DNA of 64,000 nucleotides from Nigrospora sphaerica (Eukaryota > Ascomycota > Sordariomycetes > Amphisphaeriales > Apiosporaceae), in contig JAGVVL010000015.1 of NCBI GenBank assembly GCA_018287875.1, positions 682,001 to 746,000 of the forward strand, in the 5' to 3' direction. Each line of letters begins with the position of its first letter. Position 1 is the stretch's first letter. Below the pieces are notes generated by a model that had not been told where the DNA came from, searched no databases, and was given only the letters and a program-made list of their open reading frames with translations. The position numbers were made by a program, and so were the translations under genes. Of the stretch, positions 21,318 through 30,975 are shown one piece after another.

Positions 21318-23075
21318 TCAAGCGCCACGGCCAAACCTAACATCAAATCCCTTCAACACGCTCATAATACTGGCCGCTTCCACCTCGAGAGGGTGCCTGG
21401 TCCTGTTACTGTCATGCGGCACAGTCTTGAGTTGGGGGAGCCAGGTGCCGATTTCGTCGGCGGCGCGGTCGAAGTTGCGGTGGCTCGCGAGCGTTTTATA
21501 GGCATCGGCACACGAGAGACTCAAGGGCGGGGCGGGAGATTGGGATGATTCGGCAGGTTTCTGTGATTTGCAGCAGCCGCCAGCCGCAGAACCGCCACAG
21601 CACCCGCCAGAAGGACCGGCACTGGAAGGCCCAGCGCCGGCACCTGACGGCTGGTTGGATCTGGCGGCGGCTAGACTGCGGCAGAAAAGGCCGGACTTGG
21701 GGTCCGCGATACATTGGGCACAAGAGCCTGGGCCGTTGGGTCCGCACCCACTACTTTTGGTAGGGGCGGCGGAAGCGAAACGGCGATTGCGGTTGAGGCT
21801 TGACAGCCGGGGAAGCTTGATTGCCCCGGTCGAAGTGACTTCTAGCGGTGTACTGACGACATCGTCCTCGGATGCCGGAGGGGTTTGGACTTGAGCGCCC
21901 ATCGGGGCCAGCGTGGCCTGCGAAGCCGCGGCGGCAGCAGCTTCGGCACACACGCAATAGGTGCCCTCTGTACAGAAGCCGCACGAGTCACGTGGCGGTA
22001 TCGCGGGCGGAGGCGGCAGAGGCTGGTACTCCGAGGTTGCCGGCGCGGGTGCAGCGGGTTTCTTGGAGAACATGGCAGTGAAATCAATCTCGATCTCATT
22101 TGGCTCGGGCCGGAGGCGTTTCTCATCGGGCCCTTGCATCGAATGGACCGATGACTTCCTCTTGAGGTCCGTCTCGTTCGGCGCTGCGGTGTTCATGATA
22201 GCCTCGAGACACTCGCATCTTGCACCGAGGCTGCACTTCCCGCAGTCGGGAGACGAATCGGTGTTGGCTAGGGCTTCCTCGACACAGGCACAAGAGCCGC
22301 TGGGCCCACAGGACCCGCACCCGAACTCTGCCGGGGCCGCTTCGTTGGAAACATCTGGGGGGGAGATGATGTGGGAGATGGGGAAGGATGTTGAGTTCCT
22401 ATGCTCAGACAGCGTGCTGGTAATGCTGCTTCGCGGGGTTTGATGGGCCGACAGGCCGAACGACCGAGCAGATAAAGCAGGCAGGCTTCCGTGCCGGGAT
22501 GTTGCGGCACTCCTCAGTGCGTCGAGTTCGTTGGAAGTCCTTGTCCTCTCGGATCGCTCTTTTTCCAGAAGATCCTCCAGCAGAGCACATCGGCTGCGGA
22601 GGGTCTGGACTTCGGCATCCAAGCCGGTAATTTTCTCTTGGAGCTCCTGTTCAATCTGCTCGTGCTCTTCGCGTTGGTCTTCTAGCTGCTCTTCGAGCTC
22701 GCCGACGCGGGCAGCCCTCCGCTCGCGAAAGGCTCTTTGTGCCGCTCGATTTTGGGCCTTTCGCTTGGTGGGAGGCGTGTCCGTGGCCGGCTTCCTGCCA
22801 GGCTTCGGCCGCGGCGGAATGACCCATTCCTTGCTGGTTATGGAGGTTTTGGATAGCTGAGGGAGCAGCGTCACATGGGAATTGGCAGCGCCGGATTGCG
22901 GGTCGACGCCACCCCCAGAGGGCTTGATAGCCAGAGGCTGGCTGTGGACGGCGCCCGGCGTCGTTGCGGTAGGCGACGACGACGAAACCGGCGATGAGGC
23001 AGTAGAGAGTGGTGCAATGGCCACCTTCGCATACCGAGGCGGCGGCGCGGGTGCGATGGCTGAAGGGGTTGCCAT
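21318..23075 (-). CDS. hapX: bZIP iron-response regulator HapX
   Basis: A single exon of 585 residues with the complete HapX architecture. The Hap4-like motif SKEWVIPPRPKPGRKP (81-96) binds the CCAAT-binding complex. Directly after it a bZIP follows: basic region KRKAQNRAAQRAFRERRAAR (104-123) and a heptad-rich coiled coil to about 185. Four cysteine-rich regions follow: CGSCGPSGSCAC (253-264), CGKCSLGARCEC (278-289), CGFCTEGTYCVC (365-376) and CGPNGPGSCAQC with a later Cys (444-465). These regions are known in HapX to sense iron through iron-sulfur clusters. A further Gly/Cys patch with paired cysteines sits at 490-502. The C-terminal block CADAYKTLASHRNF...LEVEAASIMSVLKGFDVRFG is also conserved in the family. 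HapX represses iron-consuming pathways and activates siderophore synthesis in iron starvation, and aids vacuolar iron storage in excess. It is divergent from the COG2 gene. I saw no clear GATA-type SreA site by eye upstream. Confidence 0.95.
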   Translation of the reverse strand: MATPSAIAPAPPPRYAKVAIAPLSTASSPVSSSSPTATTPGAVHSQPLAIKPSGGGVDPQSGAANSHVTLLPQLSKTSITSKEWVIPPRPKPGRKPATDTPPTKRKAQNRAAQRAFRERRAARVGELEEQLEDQREEHEQIEQELQEKITGLDAEVQTLRSRCALLEDLLEKERSERTRTSNELDALRSAATSRHGSLPALSARSFGLSAHQTPRSSITSTLSEHRNSTSFPISHIISPPDVSNEAAPAEFGCGSCGPSGSCACVEEALANTDSSPDCGKCSLGARCECLEAIMNTAAPNETDLKRKSSVHSMQGPDEKRLRPEPNEIEIDFTAMFSKKPAAPAPATSEYQPLPPPPAIPPRDSCGFCTEGTYCVCAEAAAAAASQATLAPMGAQVQTPPASEDDVVSTPLEVTSTGAIKLPRLSSLNRNRRFASAAPTKSSGCGPNGPGSCAQCIADPKSGLFCRSLAAARSNQPSGAGAGPSSAGPSGGCCGGSAAGGCCKSQKPAESSQSPAPPLSLSCADAYKTLASHRNFDRAADEIGTWLPQLKTVPHDSNRTRHPLEVEAASIMSVLKGFDVRFGRGA

Positions 23076-23986
23076 GACGGCGTGTGAGGATGCCGTGGAA
23101 CGCGGGTGTCAGTAGCCGAGGGAGGGAGGGAGGTCTTAAGCAGAGGGTCCCGCAGCGAGCTGCAATTTCATCACCGGGAAGCCCGGAGGTAGATGTGCAG
23201 CGGTAGACTCGCGAGCGGAGCAGGGGACCAAGGACGCCGTGGGAATACCGAGTGTCCCGTGGGCAATGTCCTCGGACTGGTTGACGACGGACGTGGTGTT
23301 GTCCGAGGTGTGCAGGGGCAGCGGGCGCAGGCAGGGCAAAGTACCTCGTTTCTCCTCAGCCTAGCAATCCGTCCTCGGGGGCCGGGGTGCGCACGCGATG
23401 GCGAGGACGGCAGACCAGGCAAGAATGTCAATGAGTAATAGTGTCGCCGGCGTTAAAGTTCTGGACAAGTGGTGGTGCGGCGGCGGCAGCAGGCACGCGG
23501 CGAATCAAGGCGGCCGGACGAACGGGTGGGCGTGAGGTGAAGTGGGAGAAACTGACGATCAACTGATCAGATTGATTAGATTATGTGTGTTCCCCTGCTC
23601 GGCCAGTTTCAAGCCCTCCACACCACTGGGCGAAATCAGGGCCACTTTCTACTGTTTCCGGTCGACGCCTTTCCTGTTCTCGCAAGATCTGAGTTTAGGT
23701 GTTTGCCGTTGCGGAGTTGATGCTCGGCTTTCGTCGTCACCTGCTCGGGGCGCCTCGGAAGAACTGCTCATGCGGGCAAGCGATGTCGGCACCGGCACTT
23801 GCCGCTTACTAAGCTTTCACAGGGTCGTGCTCGGTGGGGCTGGTCGTTGCCCATTGGGATCCATCACAAAGAGGTGAACAGCTTGGTTACAACATAGGTG
23901 ACCTAGTGACAGAAGGAAAGCAAAGCATAGACGACCTCGGGCCCTGCTTCTTGCCTCGGCCTCGCACTTTTCTCCCCGTGTCCACC
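23076..23986. promoter_or_regulatory. Shared divergent promoter of hapX and the COG2 gene
   Basis: A 911-bp spacer separates the divergent start codons. It contains GATC/GATTAG-type sequences near 23555-23580 but no unmistakable regulatory site. The COG2 start has a textbook context (CCACCATGC). Confidence 0.4.
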
Positions 23987-24853
23987 ATGCCAGCATCCAC
24001 GCCCATGTCGCCCCGGCGGCCCAGCTCTAAGAAGACCTTCAATCTGCCCTCGTCATCATCCTCCGACACCGATGGCGACGACGATGCCACCAACCTGCCA
24101 TTCCCGACGGCCCTGCCGCGCTCCGACTTCCTCTCACCCTCCTTCGACGCCGCCGCCTACCTCTCATCTCTAGCGAACCGACACCAGACATTAGAAGACC
24201 TGCGGCAAGATCTACGCGACCGCAGTGCCGCCATCTCCTCGGAGCTGCTGGAGCTCGTCAACGCAAACTACACATCCTTCTTGAGCCTAGGGAGCGAGCT
24301 CAAGGGCGGCGAGGATCGCGTCGAGGATACCCGAGTCGGTCTCCTTGGCTTCAAGAGGGCGGTCGACGAGGTTAAAGGCCGCGTCGGTGAGCGCGGGCGC
24401 GAGATTCAGGGCCTGAGCCAAGAGCTGGGAGGGCTTCGGACCGAGATCGAGGTAGGGAGGCGCATGCTGGAGCTGGATGACAGGCTTAGTATGTTGGAGG
24501 GTCGGCTAGCGCTCGACGGCGCCGAGGTCGACAGTGAAGCGAGTGAGGACGACAGCGAGGACGAGGAGAACCAAATCGTGGGCAGCAGCGCCTCGAAGCT
24601 AGCGACTCTGGCCAAAGACTTTGCCTGTCTGGAAGCATTGGCTGATGACATTGGCCGCGATACTCCCTTCGTGAAGAAGAGGAACGATCGCATTTCGAAG
24701 TGCCGCACAACATTGCTGCTTGATCCAGGCGCTGCCCTGAGGGGAGCGAAAAAAGCGGGCGTGTCCGGGCAGGAGAAGCTGCTGAAGCTGATGACCATCT
24801 ATGCCATGCTTGATGCACAAGGAGATGCCATCAAAGCCTTGAAGGGCAGCTGA
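23987..24853 (+). CDS. cog2: Conserved oligomeric Golgi complex subunit 2 (COG2)
   Basis: A single exon of 288 residues. The ATG at 23987 is chosen because of its CCACC context and because MPASTPMSPRRPSSKKTF matches the usual short Ser/Pro-rich start. The frame is open further upstream, but without conserved content. The core block LPFPTALPRSDFLSPSFDAAAYLSSLANRHQTLEDLRQDLRDRSAAISSELLELVNANYTSFLSLGSELKGGEDRVED is the COG2 N-terminal domain: an interaction motif, then long coiled coils. An acidic insert (SEASEDDSEDEE) follows, then a helical end. Filamentous fungi usually encode this short COG2 of about 270-300 residues, so it is not truncated. The product is a subunit of the lobe A part of the COG tether acting in retrograde traffic within the Golgi. 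Confidence 0.9.
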   Translation: MPASTPMSPRRPSSKKTFNLPSSSSSDTDGDDDATNLPFPTALPRSDFLSPSFDAAAYLSSLANRHQTLEDLRQDLRDRSAAISSELLELVNANYTSFLSLGSELKGGEDRVEDTRVGLLGFKRAVDEVKGRVGERGREIQGLSQELGGLRTEIEVGRRMLELDDRLSMLEGRLALDGAEVDSEASEDDSEDEENQIVGSSASKLATLAKDFACLEALADDIGRDTPFVKKRNDRISKCRTTLLLDPGAALRGAKKAGVSGQEKLLKLMTIYAMLDAQGDAIKALKGS

Positions 24854-25724
24854 TGAAACATACGATGCTAGTGTTGACATTTCCAACCCTGCATTCAAGT
24901 GTATCGAGGGCCAGCGAGCCTCATTTAGACCAGGAGATCGATAATCTAAACAAGATACCCAACGACAACAGAATCCGCGCCGGTGGTGGCCCCATCCCAC
25001 CGTGTTCATAATTATTATTCTGTAGACCGACACCTGCTCGGGCAACATCGGAGTGGTGCCTCGCTGAACGTCCCATCGCAGCATTCAGCTGACAAGCATC
25101 CAAGCTTGTCTCGGTCTGCCACACATGTATTCTGCTCGGTATACTGGGTGCCTACTAGGGAGTGTACGCTCGATTGTGGTCGAGCAGCTGCGTCTACGTT
25201 GGGGATGGCGGTTGGCTGCAATGAAACCCTGCGCAAAAACGTCCGCAGGGATTGCCTCAACACACGCGGCGTCGTTCGTTACAGCCGAGCTATCTTGTCC
25301 ACGAGTTGGCCGGGGTCGCCGGGCCCATGATGAGCAGCAGATACATCCCGGATCAGTGTCACCCGTTCTTTTGGTACACCCGAGAGCCTGGGAACCGCCT
25401 GGTTCGGCCCCCAATCCGTCATAGTTGCCGCTCTCAGGTCGGGTTTCATTACACGGACAACGAACCACCTTGCGTCACGTTGCAAGTCATGTTTTCCCAG
25501 TTGCAGATGACCAGTGGCGATGAAATATCGCCCAAATCGGACATAGATAGGGTTGGTTATTCGTAGAGTACCGCTGGCATTGATGTCCGCATTACAGCTC
25601 GGGCTGGTGGTCCGTGCTGTGTTGCGGCAAACCCCAAGGACGACGACGGCATCCCATCCTGCCAAACCAGCTCCCCGTCGACACAGCCAAACGCTCATCT
25701 ACACATTTCGCTGATCTGGTAACC
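24854..25724. other. Spacer with a possible minus-strand reading frame
   Basis: On the minus strand from about 25600 to 25281 an open frame carries a coherent-looking segment (ITNPIYVRFGRYFIATGHLQ, then later RWFVVRVMKPDLRAATMTDW) ending at a TAA. I cannot name its family and it lacks an obvious ATG, so I record it here rather than as a gene. The rest of the spacer shows nothing. Confidence 0.3.
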
Positions 25725-26222
25725 ATGGCCGAGATTTCCCGCTCGATCCGCGTCACCCAGGCTGTCACGGCCGCGGTGCTCACGACGGCCGCCGGCGCCA
25801 ACCTTGGCCTGTCCTTCTTCGTGGTGCCCCGCCTACTCGAATCGCCCACGCCCGTCATGGTCCGCCAGTGGCGCAACATGCACACGACCGTCTCACGCGT
25901 CTTCCCGCCAGCCGTGCTGGTGCCTGGGCTCGCCAACGTCTTTCTCGCCTGGAAACTGCCCGGCCGTGCGCGTCTTTATGCCACCGCTGCCGCCCTCGCC
26001 CTCGGCATTGTGCCCTACGGCTTCGCCTTCCTCACGCCTGTGGCCAGGAAGCTCCTCGCCAAGGCCCGCGAGGTCGAAAACTCCGGCCTGTGCGACGAGG
26101 TCGGCATACGTCGCGAGGAAACAGCCCATGTCCTGGTGGACCGCTGGGCTACATTGAACCTGGTCCGAGGCGCCGCTGCCCTTGTTGCCGGCTGCCTCGG
26201 CTTGCAGGCCGCCTTGTTCTGA
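25725..26222 (+). CDS. DUF1772 (anthrone-oxygenase-like) membrane protein
   Basis: A single exon of 165 residues; the start is the ATG in AACCATGGC. Four hydrophobic helices are visible: TAAVLTTAAGANLGLSFFVV, PPAVLVPGLANVFLAWKL, LYATAAALALGIVPYGFAFL and NLVRGAAALVAGCLGLQAAL. Between helices 3 and 4 is the conserved polar loop with LLAKAREVENS and a W-x-x-LN-x-V-R motif (RWATLNLVRG). Length and layout match DUF1772, which includes the anthrone oxygenases of aromatic polyketide pathways as well as many members of unknown role. No polyketide synthase is present in this window, so I infer only the family and not the reaction. Confidence 0.8.
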   Translation: MAEISRSIRVTQAVTAAVLTTAAGANLGLSFFVVPRLLESPTPVMVRQWRNMHTTVSRVFPPAVLVPGLANVFLAWKLPGRARLYATAAALALGIVPYGFAFLTPVARKLLAKAREVENSGLCDEVGIRREETAHVLVDRWATLNLVRGAAALVAGCLGLQAALF

Positions 26223-26715
26223 GCGTAATCTCCTGTGGTTTTTCCCAACACCATTGTGGCTGCTTCAATGGCCTGTCAGCTGCATGGGCTAGTATATATA
26301 TTTTTCTTCCAAAGTTTCAAGGACAGGAGTATGCAAGAATGTATCAATAAGATCAACGCCCCAGCTGTCGGCAGCATTGTGATGAAAGCACACAGCACAA
26401 TACTTTCTTGCGCCCCGCGTCCTTGAGGTACTTGGACAGGTGCCCGTGTTGGCCAAGACGATCCACCAGCCCCATACACGTGCTTCTGTTTTGATAACTA
26501 GCAACCGCATCGCGTGCATCCAGCAGCCCGGGTCGCAGCACCCTCCTCCAGGCGCCAACGTCCTCATCCAATTAGAGTGCGCTTTTTTCCATAACAAGTT
26601 CGGTGTAGCCACCTATTACCAGTCGCCTCGGTGCGCGATTCGACCCTTTCATCATCCCCGTTCCTCGTAGATCTTGTGTACGATCAAAGCCTCCGCCCAG
26701 TACTGACAGCTCGCG
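26223..26715. other. Short spacer
   Basis: About 490 bases between two plus-strand genes. A TATATATATTTTT stretch near 26290-26305 may belong to the 3' end of the DUF1772 gene. Nothing else is recognised. Confidence 0.4.
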
Positions 26716-27394
26716 ATGGGTGCCTCAACCAACCCCCCATACCCCCTCCCCTCCCCTCCTCCGGCGGCCCTGATACCCACCACAGCAAAGCCCAAAGCCG
26801 CCCGCCTCCAGCTGCCCGCCGTGGCGGACGATGCCCCTTCGCCCGGAGCTTTTCTGGTTGAGCTGCTGGTCTTCAATGGCTATCTCTTCAGAGACCACTG
26901 GGCCTATTGGGTATCCTCGCACGATGACCCAGACTTCGGCATCTTTATGCATGCCTCTGGAAATATGACCCGTGGTTTTCAGTTCGAAATCGAGCGCAGC
27001 TGCAGTCTGGGAAGCGGCCAGCCGCCAACGGGAAGAATCAGATTACAATGGCTTGACGGAGAACACTTGGTCGGTCCAACGTGGAATGGGGAGAGCAGAA
27101 AATGCGGACAACGTTCCTGTCTGCGGCTTTGGGCGTTCTGCGCAAAAGATGCCAGTGCCGGAGAAGAGCCTGAATACCGTGGGAAAAAATGTACGGCCAA
27201 CTGTTCCACCTTCAAGACGGCCGTTCGGTTTCTGTTATTGATGAAACCATGCTACTGACCTACGGCTAAAGGCGACGTCTGGCAAGAGGATACGGCAGAG
27301 AGACTGCCAAACATGGATTGTTGAGGCAGCCAAACAATTGTGTCGAGATGGTATGTTCGACGAAAACGTCACTACCTTTCTCCGTGAGCTCTAA
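26716..27394 (+). CDS. Conserved fungal family protein with a one-base frame break
   Basis: The N-terminal part (from ATG 26716) contains NGYLFRDHWAYWVSSHDD, then FMHASGNMTRGFQFEIERS and RIRLQWLDGEH. This is a pattern common to a family of uncharacterised fungal proteins. The family continues with an xDNxPVC...PVPEKSLN block, which here lies in the next frame (NADNVPVC...MPVPEKSLNTVGKN). The shift is explained by one extra A in the AAAA run at 27099-27102; no intron of workable size fits. After KN an 81-nt intron (27191-27271, GTACGG...AAAG) leads to ATSGKRIRQRDCQTWIVEAA and an end at 27394. The conserved 3' exon argues that the gene was functional until recently, or that the base is a sequencing or assembly error. 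Function is unknown; there is no signal peptide. Confidence 0.6.
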
Positions 27395-29783
27395 AAACGC
27401 CCTTCAGTGTCCGTCGCCTTGTCACTTCTTGCCCTTAACCTCCACGCAACAGTGACTAACTACAATATAGGGAATAACTAGTGGCAGTTGAGGACCAGTA
27501 GTCGCGTTCAGAGAAGACTTTCCTGGAACAGCACCTCCGACAAGCCCGAGCCGTGTAAAACATCTGCGATTTCATGTGTGATTTATCTATAAGGGAGCCA
27601 GTGCAACATAGAGCAACCGACATCTTGACGTGGTGGAATATCCGGAGATTCGCGTGTTTCCAAGCAAGAGCTTTGGGATGCCTCTGCTCCAGTTGCATGG
27701 GATCTATATGCCGTTCAATTTCCCAAACAGCTGGGAGATCGTAGGATCTGTTATATCACCGACCGGGAAACAATAATGGAAGCCGGCTTGCTATGAAAGT
27801 TGGGAATATGCCTCAGCCGACATCCAGAATGCTATTGGGAACGCCCCGGTGGCTCGTGGGTCTGGTGATCATTGAAACCACGCGCTACAAATGTGGTGGT
27901 CGCCTGGACATTTGCTGGTCTTCTGGCTTTCCCTACCTGTCTGTACTTGTACGTGGTTGTTAGTCACACCAGGAACCGTCCAGGCAGCGATCAAATACGA
28001 CCCAAAAGCCTGTCGCTCTCGTCCAACCTACTTATTCTTCACCTGCATCTCAACTAGCCCATGTGAGTACCAGGGCCATCGCTATTCGATGGTCTCGTGA
28101 CTCATACACGAGGAAAAAGAAAGGCTCAAACGCCTTGCATCTGTCTGGCGTCCTGTGGTCACAAGGGCATGAGATTTACATCTGTTCTGGACCTCCACAC
28201 TGCTTTCAGGTAGATCTGCATTGGTCAGTGACCAAAGCCCAGCGCAGCTTCGATCTATCTAGCTTTTCCTCCACAAATCGCAAACCCTCCCACAATACGT
28301 GTTGGTCTGATTTGTCATTGGAACGACCATCAAGCAGGCTAAAGGCTGCTCTCGGTCCTGGATGGCACCTACCTAAATATTAGCAGGATACCAATTCGGT
28401 AGCAGAAAGGCTCGTATCAACGGCCCAGCCGCACAAGGTCCGTGATATTCTCCGACCTTCCATGCGTCCCCGACACCAAAGATGCCAGCACTGCAGACGA
28501 ATCGGCCAATAAACTTGCTGATCTTGCCGTCTCTGGGCCGTCCAAGGAATTCCAGGGTGCTCCTGACATCTCAAGACCTGCTTCAACAGCGGCTGGAGGC
28601 GAAGCATATCACGCAAGCCCCTTACGGCGGTTTCAGGGACAATATGGGTTACCAAACATACGACATCTTGGACGGCACATACGTCGGGCCCTACCATTTG
28701 ATTGTTTGCTTTCTCCGTGTTCTCGAAGTTAGGACGGATACCGCCATACAAGGATGAGATGCCTAGAGCATCGAACGCCCTTTCGTACCATTGATTACTC
28801 AGTCCGTCTTCATGGAGCGGTATTGTGGGCCATTGTGACTTGCACTCATTCCAGATCCCAGACTGGGCACTAAGAACGACCAGCGTATGCTGCAAGGGAC
28901 CACCGAATGTAAAAAAAACCAGCTCATCTGAGTAGTGTGTTGGATATTTATGTCAGCCAGCACAGGATCGAGGACTTGGGCGCAATGGTGTAGCATAGCT
29001 CCAAATTGGAGGAGTGACGTCGTTACGATCGGAGATAACCAGAGCCAATCGAAGTTGGGCGTAGGCAGGACGGTGGCACACGAGCCGTCGGGCACACGTG
29101 GAATTTCCAAGAACCACTTTTTCGTTCTAGAAGCCACATGGAAATGCCGAAGAAGCACAGCCCCCGTTCTCTCGCGAAGAAGGGGAAGCCAGGAGGTTGC
29201 CGACAAGCCATGGTATTGGACCGCTGTGGGACTCCATCGCGTGGGAGGCGAGAGGAGGGACCCCATCGTTCTACGGCTGGAGGATACTGCCCCACTTATG
29301 TGATGATGTGGCAAACAGGCCTCTCATGCAGCACGGCGAGGCCGCACGGTCTGGAGGCCGCTGATTTCCCTGTTCGGTTTAACCCCGGCACTCTTGACTG
29401 TTTCTATGGGGAAGGACTGCAGGACTGTACCATGGACCGGTACCCAAACCATGCCAAACCCACAGCGCTTGGGTAGAGTCTGCTTGTACACGGATGGGGA
29501 GAATGGGGTGGCGACCCAATCGTCTGCACCCCTGAGAGCCTTGCCCTTTCTGAGATACGATAGTAGGGCCCGTGTACCGAACAAGCTCGCCAAGACAGAA
29601 GCCTAACCCCTTTTCGAATTTAATATATCTAACCTCACCTTGATCCCTCGATCCCGAAGCCGCGTCGAACTGCTTGACAACCTCTAGAGTACTTAACCCG
29701 CATGATCTCACGCACCTCCGCCACCCCACGACAAGAGCACCATCGTACCCACACACACACACACTCACACCCGGTTAGCAACC
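27395..29783. other. Spacer with a possible minus-strand multi-exon gene or relic (about 28.4-29.6 kb)
   Basis: On the minus strand coherent blocks lie in alternating frames. From about 29600 one block includes WVATPFSPSVYKQTLPKRCG. Near 29120-29030 is KKWFLEIPRVPDGSCATVLP. Near 28930-28690 is DELVFFTFGGPLQHTLVVLS followed by WYERAFDALGISSLYGGIRP. Candidate splice sites exist (for example an acceptor ACTACTCAG before DELVFF), but I could not assemble one full model or name the family, and no convincing start was found. It may be a decayed gene. The remainder up to 29783 ends in a CA microsatellite at 29750-29764 just ahead of the next gene. Confidence 0.3.
29750..29764. repeat. (CA)n microsatellite
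   Basis: Seven to eight CA dinucleotides lie about 20-35 bases upstream of the 2EXR start codon at 29784, probably inside the 5' leader. Confidence 0.8.
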
Positions 29784-30413
29784 ATGGCCGATAACCGCTT
29801 CACCATCTTCACCGAGCTCCCCAATGAAATCCAAGAAATGATATGGGATCACGCCATTGACCAGCACACTGAGGACCGCCTCATACTATTCCGATCGGAT
29901 TGGAGGATCGACGACTGGGCCATCCTGGCAACGAGGGGCCTGTGTTCCCCGCTCCTCGCTGCCTGCAAGGCATCGCGACAGCGCATGAAGATGCGGCTGC
30001 CCATCGCCGTGCCGCTGTCGGCGTACTACACGGACCTGGGCGACGAGGTGCCGCTGCCGCCGGATTCGCGCTGCGTCGTCTACACGAACCCGCTGACCGA
30101 CATCATGGTCGTCGGCTACGGCCTGCACGAGTTCCGGCGCGAGCGCATGTGCGTGGGCGCCGTCGACCTGTGCCAGCTCAAGAAGACGTGGCGGCACTTC
30201 CTCGCCGTCGGCCCCTCGGGCTCGTCCAACCCCAAGTCCAAGTCCGACTGGATGGCCTTTGGCTTCACCAACATCCAAACCTGCCGGAGCTTCATTCCCA
30301 CCACGGGCGGCTACCGGCCGACCATGTGGAGCAGGAATTTCGAGTTCTACTCGGGGCCCGAGTTTCTGGACGAGTTCGAGGACTGCATAGATTCCGATTT
30401 TGGCGACGAATAG
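29784..30413 (+). CDS. 2EXR domain protein
   Basis: A single exon of 209 residues; the start is the ATG in AACCATGGC. The N-terminus FTIFTELPNEIQEMIWDHAI and the following RGLCSPLLAACKASRQRMKM give the 2EXR signature. The middle part VYTNPLTDIMVVGYGLHE takes the place of the VNF-ERDxFYLG block of longer relatives. The C-terminus is acidic (EFLDEFEDCIDSDFGDE). No membrane or secretion signal is seen. It is about the length of the spliced 2EXR gene at 18.2 kb and shorter than the one at 20.2 kb. The family is expanded in many ascomycetes and has no defined molecular function. Confidence 0.8.
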   Translation: MADNRFTIFTELPNEIQEMIWDHAIDQHTEDRLILFRSDWRIDDWAILATRGLCSPLLAACKASRQRMKMRLPIAVPLSAYYTDLGDEVPLPPDSRCVVYTNPLTDIMVVGYGLHEFRRERMCVGAVDLCQLKKTWRHFLAVGPSGSSNPKSKSDWMAFGFTNIQTCRSFIPTTGGYRPTMWSRNFEFYSGPEFLDEFEDCIDSDFGDE

Positions 30414-30975
30414 GCGCAGAACGCCGCTCATGGTCCAGCGCAGGGGTCGTTGCTGACCAAGGCGAGGCGTGGTGCATTTCAGTGAAGCAAGGCGTTGGCG
30501 CAAGAAAAGGTGGTAAATGGGCTTGATAGAATAGGCGTTGCCTGGATTAGGCTGGGCATTATAGAATCGGAAAGCAATCGGGAAGCAATCGGTAATTCAA
30601 AATCTTGGATATAGAATATAGAAGACAACAAATAATTAGACGGAATGACTGAGGTTTCGGAGACAATGAAAATAATGCGTCTTGCCCTATACAAAGGGTG
30701 ATCCGAAACCTATTACAGGTAAACGAAACAACCGCTCAGCAGTCAATGAGGAGTCAATGAGGCCGCTGCGGTTCACCCACGAGGATTAACAGAATTCCCA
30801 TTCTTTGCCAAACAGACAGGCTCCGATTGACACAGTGTTCCCACGGCAGGGAACACAATGGAAACTTATACAAACATGTCTCTCATCGAGTTCTATCAAC
30901 ACCTTATGATAAGCAAGTCCGCCTCGTGAAGCCATCAGCAATGACTCCCACCAAGCCCCGCCAAACCAACTCACC
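30414..30975. other. Spacer
   Basis: AT-richer 560 bases between two plus-strand genes, with no coding potential I can support. Confidence 0.45.

Noticed and set aside
27872..28100. Small possible secreted peptide frames with hydrophobic starts
   Set aside because: Two overlapping frames, no conserved content, no clear 3' structure.
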